Assembly (NCBI GenBank): GCA_002386405.1
Contig: DGIP01000324.1
Coordinates: 1-27,247 of the forward strand
From: Stenotrophomonas maltophilia
GTDB lineage: Bacteria > Pseudomonadota > Gammaproteobacteria > Xanthomonadales > Xanthomonadaceae
DNA: 27,247 nucleotides
Reading direction: 5' to 3'
Positions within the stretch are counted from its first letter, which is position 1. Each line of letters begins with the position of its first letter. Positions 23,041-27,247 of the stretch are shown piece after piece. Below the pieces are notes generated by a model that was not told the origin of the DNA, searched no databases, and saw only the letters and a program-made list of their open reading frames with translations. A program made the position numbers and the translations under genes.

Positions 23041-23931
23041 TCATGTTTCCGCGATGACCCGCTTCAACCCGTCCTGCCAGCTGGGCAGCACGACACCGAA
23101 ATCCGACTGGATCCTGGCCACGTCCAGATGCGAATAGGCAGGCCGCTTGGCCGGGGTTGGATACTCGGCGGTGGTGATCGCCTCGACCGTTGGCGCACGT
23201 GCCAGTTTCCCCGCGGCAACCGCCTCGGCAAAGATGGCTTCGGCAAAGCCGTGCCAGCTGGTTTCGCCCGCTGCCGTGAGGTGCCAGGTACCCGACAGCG
23301 CACCCGGGTGCTGCAGCGCCTGCGCGGTCACGTCGGCGATCAGCGCGGCCGGCGTGGGCGTTCCCACCTGGTCGGCCACCACGCGCAGCACATCGCGCTC
23401 GGCACCGACACGCAGCATGGTGCGCAGGAAGTTGGCGCTGTGCGAGGCGTACACCCACGCGGTGCGGAAGATCATGTGGCGGCCACCGGCCGCCCGCACG
23501 GCATCCTCACCGGCCAGCTTGCTTTCACCGTACACGCCCAGCGGTGCGGTGGCATCGTCCTCGCGATACGGACGGCTGCCCTGCCCATCGAACACGTAGT
23601 CGGTGGAGTAATGCACCAGCGGCACGCCTGCCGCGGCACACCAGCGCGCGATCACGCCCGGCGCCTCGGCATTGGCGCGCCACGCCGCATCACGCTCGCC
23701 TTCGGCCCGGTCCACCGCGGTATAGGCCGCGGCATTGACCACCAGCGTCGGCTGGATCCGGTCGAGCACCGCCGCCAGCGCGTCGGGCGCGTTGAAATCG
23801 GCGACCTCGCACGGGCTGCCATCGGCCAGCTGGCCGCTGCGGGTGGTTGCCACCACCTCGCCCAGCGGCGCCAGCGCGCGCAGCAGCTCCTGGCCCAGCT
23901 GGCCATTGCCACCGAACACCAGCACCGTCAT
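23041..23931 (-). CDS. rmlD: dTDP-4-dehydrorhamnose reductase
   Basis: Last step of dTDP-L-rhamnose synthesis: NAD(P)H-dependent reduction of dTDP-4-dehydro-L-rhamnose. The 296-residue SDR-fold protein has the nucleotide-binding GGNGQLGQEL at 7-16, STDYVFDG at about 109-116, and the catalytic Y134 and K138 in YGESKLAGE. TAWVYASHSANFLRTMLR and ADQVGTPTPA are family segments. The ATG at 23931 overlaps the rmlC stop codon (ATGA), giving translational coupling; a longer frame upstream is out of phase within rmlC and is a shadow. Final gene of the rmlBACD operon. Confidence 0.96.
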   Translation of the reverse strand: MTVLVFGGNGQLGQELLRALAPLGEVVATTRSGQLADGSPCEVADFNAPDALAAVLDRIQPTLVVNAAAYTAVDRAEGERDAAWRANAEAPGVIARWCAAAGVPLVHYSTDYVFDGQGSRPYREDDATAPLGVYGESKLAGEDAVRAAGGRHMIFRTAWVYASHSANFLRTMLRVGAERDVLRVVADQVGTPTPAALIADVTAQALQHPGALSGTWHLTAAGETSWHGFAEAIFAEAVAAGKLARAPTVEAITTAEYPTPAKRPAYSHLDVARIQSDFGVVLPSWQDGLKRVIAET

Positions 23932-24485
23932 GCGGTGAAGACCGGCAGGCGATCTTCGGCGATGTCCTTCAGGAACGGTGCCGCTTCGTCCTTGGCCGAC
24001 AGGGTCGGGCCGCTGATCGGCCAATCCACCGCGATATCGGCATCGTTCCAGCGCACGCCGGCGTCGAAGTCCTTCAGGTAGACCTCGGTGCACAGGTAGC
24101 TGAACACCGCACGCTCGGACAACACGGCGAAACCGTGCGCGAAGCCTTCGGGAATCCAGAACTGCTTCTTGTTCTCCGCGCTCAGCACCACCGCTTCCCA
24201 CTGGCCGAAGGTCGGCGAGCCGCGGCGGATATCCACGGCCACGTCGTACACCTCACCTTCCAGCACGCTGACCAGCTTGCCCTGCGGGCGCGGCCACTGG
24301 TAATGCAGGCCACGCAGCACGCCCTTGGCGGAGGTGGAGACGTTGCTCTGCACGAACTTCGTGGGCAGCCCGTGCTGGCCGAAGCGCTCGGCATTCCAGG
24401 TTTCAAAGAAGAAGCCGCGTTCGTCGCCGAACACCGCCGGCTCGATCACCACGCAGCCGGGCAACTTGGTTTCAATCACTTTCAC
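23928..24485 (-). CDS. rmlC: dTDP-4-dehydrorhamnose 3,5-epimerase
   Basis: Cupin-fold epimerase that inverts C3 and C5 of dTDP-4-dehydro-6-deoxy-D-glucose. The 185-residue length is standard. Visible family marks are [29 protein letters not shown] with the catalytic base H61, [20 protein letters not shown], and [15 protein letters not shown]. The GTG start at 24485 is supported by its GTGA overlap with the rmlA stop codon and by the product length; a longer open frame upstream lies inside rmlA. Both ends overlap neighbours by four bases, so the rml genes are made in concert. Confidence 0.96.
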   Translation of the reverse strand: MKVIETKLPGCVVIEPAVFGDERGFFFETWNAERFGQHGLPTKFVQSNVSTSAKGVLRGLHYQWPRPQGKLVSVLEGEVYDVAVDIRRGSPTFGQWEAVVLSAENKKQFWIPEGFAHGFAVLSERAVFSYLCTEVYLKDFDAGVRWNDADIAVDWPISGPTLSAKDEAAPFLKDIAEDRLPVFTA

Positions 24486-25369
24486 GGAACGACTCCACGC
24501 ACGGCCAGGGCATGCAGGTACTGGCCATAACCATTCTTGATGAGGGGGGCAGCCAGCGCTTCCAGCTGTTCGGCGTTGATCCACCCCTGCCCGAACGCGA
24601 TTTCTTCAGGGCAGCAGACCTGCAGGCCCTGGCGGGTCTGGATGGTCTCGATGAAGTTGGATGCTTCCAGCAGCGACTGGTGCGTGCCGGTATCGAGCCA
24701 GGCGTAACCGCGGCCCAGCGCTTCCAGGTGCAGGTTGCCCTCGCGCAGGTAACGCTGGTTGAGGTCGGTGATTTCCAGCTCGCCACGCGGCGACGGCTTC
24801 AGTTCGGCGGCGTGGTGGCTGGCATTGCCGTCGTAGAAGTACAGCCCGGTGACCGCATAGTTCGACCGCGGCTGGGTCGGCTTTTCGACCAGGTCGATGA
24901 CCTTGCCGTTCTTGTCGAACTCGGCCACGCCGTAGCGCTCGGGGTCGTTGACCCAGTAGCCGAACACGGTGGCGCCGTTCTGGCGCTGGTCGGCACTGCG
25001 CAGCACTTCACGCAGGCCGTGGCCATGGAAGATGTTGTCGCCCAGCACCAGGCAGCTCGGCTTGCCGTCAACGAAGTCCTTGCCGATCAGGTAGGCCTGC
25101 GCCAACCCGTCCGGGCTGGGCTGCACGGCGTACTGGATGTTCATGCCCCACTGCGAACCGTCGCCCAGCATGGCCTGGAACAACGCCTGTTCGTGGGGCG
25201 TGTTGATGATCAGCACATCGCGGATTCCCGCCAGCATGAGCACGCTGAGCGGGTAATAGATCATCGGTTTGTCGTACACCGGCAGCAGCTGCTTGCTGAC
25301 GCCCTTGGTGATCGGATAAAGGCGCGTGCCGGAGCCGCCCGCCAGGATGATGCCTTTGCGTTGAGTCAT
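24482..25369 (-). CDS. rmlA: Glucose-1-phosphate thymidylyltransferase
   Basis: First step of dTDP-rhamnose synthesis: glucose-1-P plus dTTP gives dTDP-glucose; usually feedback-inhibited by dTDP-rhamnose. The 295 residues show the nucleotidyltransferase signature [18 protein letters not shown] at 11-28, [23 protein letters not shown], and a C-terminal [14 protein letters not shown] and [16 protein letters not shown]. The ATG at 25369 begins [16 protein letters not shown] lies about ten bases upstream. It is 14 bases after rmlB and overlaps rmlC by four. Glucose-1-P can be supplied by XanA from the facing operon. Confidence 0.97.
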   Translation of the reverse strand: MTQRKGIILAGGSGTRLYPITKGVSKQLLPVYDKPMIYYPLSVLMLAGIRDVLIINTPHEQALFQAMLGDGSQWGMNIQYAVQPSPDGLAQAYLIGKDFVDGKPSCLVLGDNIFHGHGLREVLRSADQRQNGATVFGYWVNDPERYGVAEFDKNGKVIDLVEKPTQPRSNYAVTGLYFYDGNASHHAAELKPSPRGELEITDLNQRYLREGNLHLEALGRGYAWLDTGTHQSLLEASNFIETIQTRQGLQVCCPEEIAFGQGWINAEQLEALAAPLIKNGYGQYLHALAVRGVVP

Positions 25370-25383
25370 GGAAAAAAGTCCCT

Positions 25384-26439
25384 TCAGGCGCTGGTGCCGA
25401 TGCGCTGCAGACGGTAGCTGCCGTCCAGAACGCCGTTGACCCATTCCTGGTTGTCCAGGTACCAATCGACCGTGAAGGTGATGCCCTGCTCGAAGGTGTA
25501 CTTCGGCTCCCAGCCCAGCTGGTCCTTGAGCTTGGAGGCATCGATCGCGTAACGGCGATCATGCCCGGGACGGTCGGTGACGTAGGTGATCTGGCTGCTG
25601 CGCGGCTGGCCATCGGCGCGCGGGCGGCGTGCATCGAGCAGCGCGCAGATCGCGTGCACCACTTCGATGTTCTCCTTCTCGGAATTGCCGCCCACGTTGT
25701 AGGTCTCGCCGACCTGGCCCTTGGCCAGCACGGTACGGATCGCTTCGCAGTGGTCGGACACGAACAGCCAGTCGCGCACCTGCTTGCCATCGCCGTACAC
25801 CGGCAGCGGTTCGCCGGCCAGCGCCTTGGCGATCACCAGCGGAATGAGCTTTTCCGGGAAGTGGTACGGGCCGTAGTTGTTGGAGCAGTTGGTGGTCAGC
25901 ACCGGCAACCCGTAGGTGTGGTGGAACGCGCGCACCAGGTGGTCCGAAGCCGCCTTGGACGCCGAATACGGCGAGTTGGGCGCATACGGGGTGGTTTCGC
26001 TGAACTTGCCGGTTTCACCCAGGGTGCCGTACACCTCGTCGGTGGACACGTGCAGGAAGCGGAACGCCGCGCCCTTGTCGGCCGGCAGGGCCTTCCAGTA
26101 GTCACGCACGGCCTCGAGCAGGCCCAGGGTGCCCACCACGTTGGTCTGGATGAAGGCGCCGGGGCCGTCAATGGACCGGTCCACGTGGCTTTCGGCGGCG
26201 AAGTTCAGCACCGCGTCGGGCTGGTGTTCGGCCAGCAGGCGCGACACCAGGGCCTGGTCGCCGATATCCCCCTGGACGAACACATGGTCCGGGTTGCCCT
26301 CGAGGGGGGCCAGGGTTTTCAGGTTGCCCGCATAGGTAAGTACGTCCAGGTTGACGACGCGTACGCCTTTGGCGACAGCTTCGAGGACAAAATTACCGCC
26401 AATGAATCCGGCTCCGCCGGTTACAAGCCATGTGGGCAC
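25384..26439 (-). CDS. rmlB: dTDP-glucose 4,6-dehydratase
   Basis: NAD-dependent SDR enzyme that converts dTDP-glucose to dTDP-4-dehydro-6-deoxyglucose. With the GTG start at 26439 the product is 351 residues: Rossmann GGAGFIG at 8-14, active-site T133-D134-E135 in HVSTDEVYG, and Y158 and K162 in [10 protein letters not shown], plus [22 protein letters not shown] lies eight bases before the GTG and the start matches the MATWLVTGG-type N-terminus known for Xanthomonas RmlB; an ATG at 26481 would add 14 unsupported residues. First gene of the rmlBACD operon, diverging from etfB across 260 bp. Confidence 0.96.
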   Translation of the reverse strand: MPTWLVTGGAGFIGGNFVLEAVAKGVRVVNLDVLTYAGNLKTLAPLEGNPDHVFVQGDIGDQALVSRLLAEHQPDAVLNFAAESHVDRSIDGPGAFIQTNVVGTLGLLEAVRDYWKALPADKGAAFRFLHVSTDEVYGTLGETGKFSETTPYAPNSPYSASKAASDHLVRAFHHTYGLPVLTTNCSNNYGPYHFPEKLIPLVIAKALAGEPLPVYGDGKQVRDWLFVSDHCEAIRTVLAKGQVGETYNVGGNSEKENIEVVHAICALLDARRPRADGQPRSSQITYVTDRPGHDRRYAIDASKLKDQLGWEPKYTFEQGITFTVDWYLDNQEWVNGVLDGSYRLQRIGTSA

Positions 26440-26596
26440 TTCCCGTTCTCCAGTTCGGTTTCTTCTTATGGGCACCGGCACGGCACCCGATTGAGCGTGA
26501 CAGCATACATGCAGCGATGTTTCAGACTGTATTCAACCCGTTCATACGACGAGGTGTAGACGGTCGGAATTGCGCAGCGCAGCATTTCCATACGCA

Positions 26597-26626
26597 TTCG
26601 CATGGTAGCGCGCGGGCAGTTAGAAT
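26597..26626 (+). promoter_or_regulatory. Candidate sigma-70 promoter for etfB
   Basis: TTCGCA (26597-26602) and TAGAAT (26621-26626) are spaced 18 bases and lie about 75 bases upstream of the etfB start codon. Matches to the consensus are moderate. Confidence 0.35.
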
Positions 26627-26699
26627 CACCATCCCACCCCCGAACCGGCTGCTGCCCCAGGAGCCGGACGTTCCCCGTTATTGAAGGATTCCGCACCAG

Positions 26700-27247
26700 A
26701 TGAAAATCCTCGTCGCGTACAAGCGCGTGGTGGACTACAACGTCCGCATTCAGGTCAAGCCGGACGGTTCCGGCGTGGTCACCGACGGCGTCAAGCTGTC
26801 CCCCAATCCGTTCGACGAAATCGCGCTGGAAGAAGCCCTGCGCCTGCGCGACAAGGGCATCGCCACCGAAGTGATCGTGGCCACCATCGCCCCGGCCGAC
26901 GCCCAGGCGCACCTGCGCAACGGCCTGGCCATGGGCGCCAACCGTGCCATCCACGTGGTCACCGACCAGGCCATCCAGCCGCTGACCGCCGCGCGCACCC
27001 TGCTCAAGCTGGTCGAGAAGGAACAGCCGGACCTGGTGATCCTGGGCAAGCAGGCCATCGATGACGATGCCAACCAGACCGGCCAGATGCTGGCCACGCT
27101 GTGGGGCCGCCCGCAGGCGACCTTCGCCAGCAAGCTGGACATCGCCGACGGCAAGGCCACCGTGACCCGCGAGGTCGACGCCGGCCTGGAAACGCTGGAA
27201 GTGGACCTGCCGGCCGTGGTCACCACCGACCTGCGCCTGAACGAGCC
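26700..27247 (+). CDS. etfB: Electron transfer flavoprotein, subunit beta (partial, 3' end outside window)
   Basis: Beta subunit of the cytoplasmic ETF heterodimer, which carries electrons from acyl-CoA and other dehydrogenases to ETF-ubiquinone oxidoreductase. The 182 visible residues of an expected about 248 begin MKILVAYKRVVDYNVRIQV and include SPNPFDEIALEEALRLRDKG, LAMGANRAIHV, and the LVILGKQAIDDDANQTGQML segment that binds AMP/FAD, all typical. AAGGA lies at 26684-26688, a slightly long 11 bases before the ATG. etfA is expected just outside the window. In Xanthomonas the etf genes border the LPS locus at this same point. Confidence 0.96.
   Translation, partial: MKILVAYKRVVDYNVRIQVKPDGSGVVTDGVKLSPNPFDEIALEEALRLRDKGIATEVIVATIAPADAQAHLRNGLAMGANRAIHVVTDQAIQPLTAARTLLKLVEKEQPDLVILGKQAIDDDANQTGQMLATLWGRPQATFASKLDIADGKATVTREVDAGLETLEVDLPAVVTTDLRLNE

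Noticed and set aside
26440..26560. Promoter for the rmlBACD operon on the minus strand
   Set aside because: A TATGCT-like -10 near 26503 lacks a -35 at acceptable spacing, so no call is made.

Overview
The window is a chromosomal segment of high G+C, gene-dense DNA that looks like Stenotrophomonas or a close relative in the Xanthomonadaceae. Three things point there: the etfB / rmlBACD / xanBA / scoAB gene order known from Xanthomonas and Stenotrophomonas lipopolysaccharide loci; a short H-NS-type protein of the Xanthomonas type; and many short GTAG-tagged palindromes like the SMAG/REP repeats of Stenotrophomonas maltophilia. No rRNA, tRNA, CRISPR array, phage or transposase gene was found. 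Both end genes (pssA, etfB) are cut by the window edge.

Left part (1-8805), housekeeping and envelope lipids. Partial pssA (phosphatidylserine synthase) diverges from a small secreted DUF4124 protein. A cluster of four palindromes precedes proS (prolyl-tRNA synthetase), which ends in a clear terminator. An H-NS family gene follows, with its own terminator and a palindrome at its putative promoter. A repeat-rich stretch (three 40-bp tandem units, two GTAG palindromes, three 10-bp units) precedes a ThrE-type amino acid exporter. That gene diverges from a four-gene phospholipid transport operon: STAS-MlaE permease, MlaF ATPase, MlaD/MCE protein and an auxiliary lipoprotein. A perfect 23-nt inverted pair of GTAG palindromes closes the operon and supplies the stop codon of the convergent alkB-like gene.

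Middle (8802-16485), accessory. An AlkB-type DNA/RNA dealkylase lies downstream of two secreted proteins of unknown role, one with a TonB C-terminal-like domain; base composition dips here. Next is a UDP-glucuronate decarboxylase gene (makes UDP-xylose). It faces five overlapping genes on the minus strand: a one-TM protein, a polytopic GT-C-like glycosyltransferase, a polyprenyl-phosphate GT2, a GtrA flippase-like protein and a three-TM protein. Together these resemble a Gtr-type lipid-linked sugar transfer system, possibly for xylose. A 687-bp stretch without an intact gene (about 51% G+C over its right part by my count) holds a GTAG palindrome pair and what may be a decayed gene; it ends at a SymE-like toxin gene whose leader has a strong hairpin.

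Right part (16617-27247), polysaccharide precursor locus. A large WbsX/RgpF two-domain glycan enzyme converges on scoB-scoA (3-oxoacid CoA-transferase, the lpsJ/lpsI position in Xanthomonas). scoA diverges from xanA-xanB (mannose-1-P / glucose-1-P and GDP-mannose supply). A bidirectional terminator separates xanB from the tightly coupled rmlB-rmlA-rmlC-rmlD operon (dTDP-L-rhamnose), which diverges from etfB. The right half therefore makes nucleotide-sugar donors, and the middle clusters probably consume such donors at the membrane.
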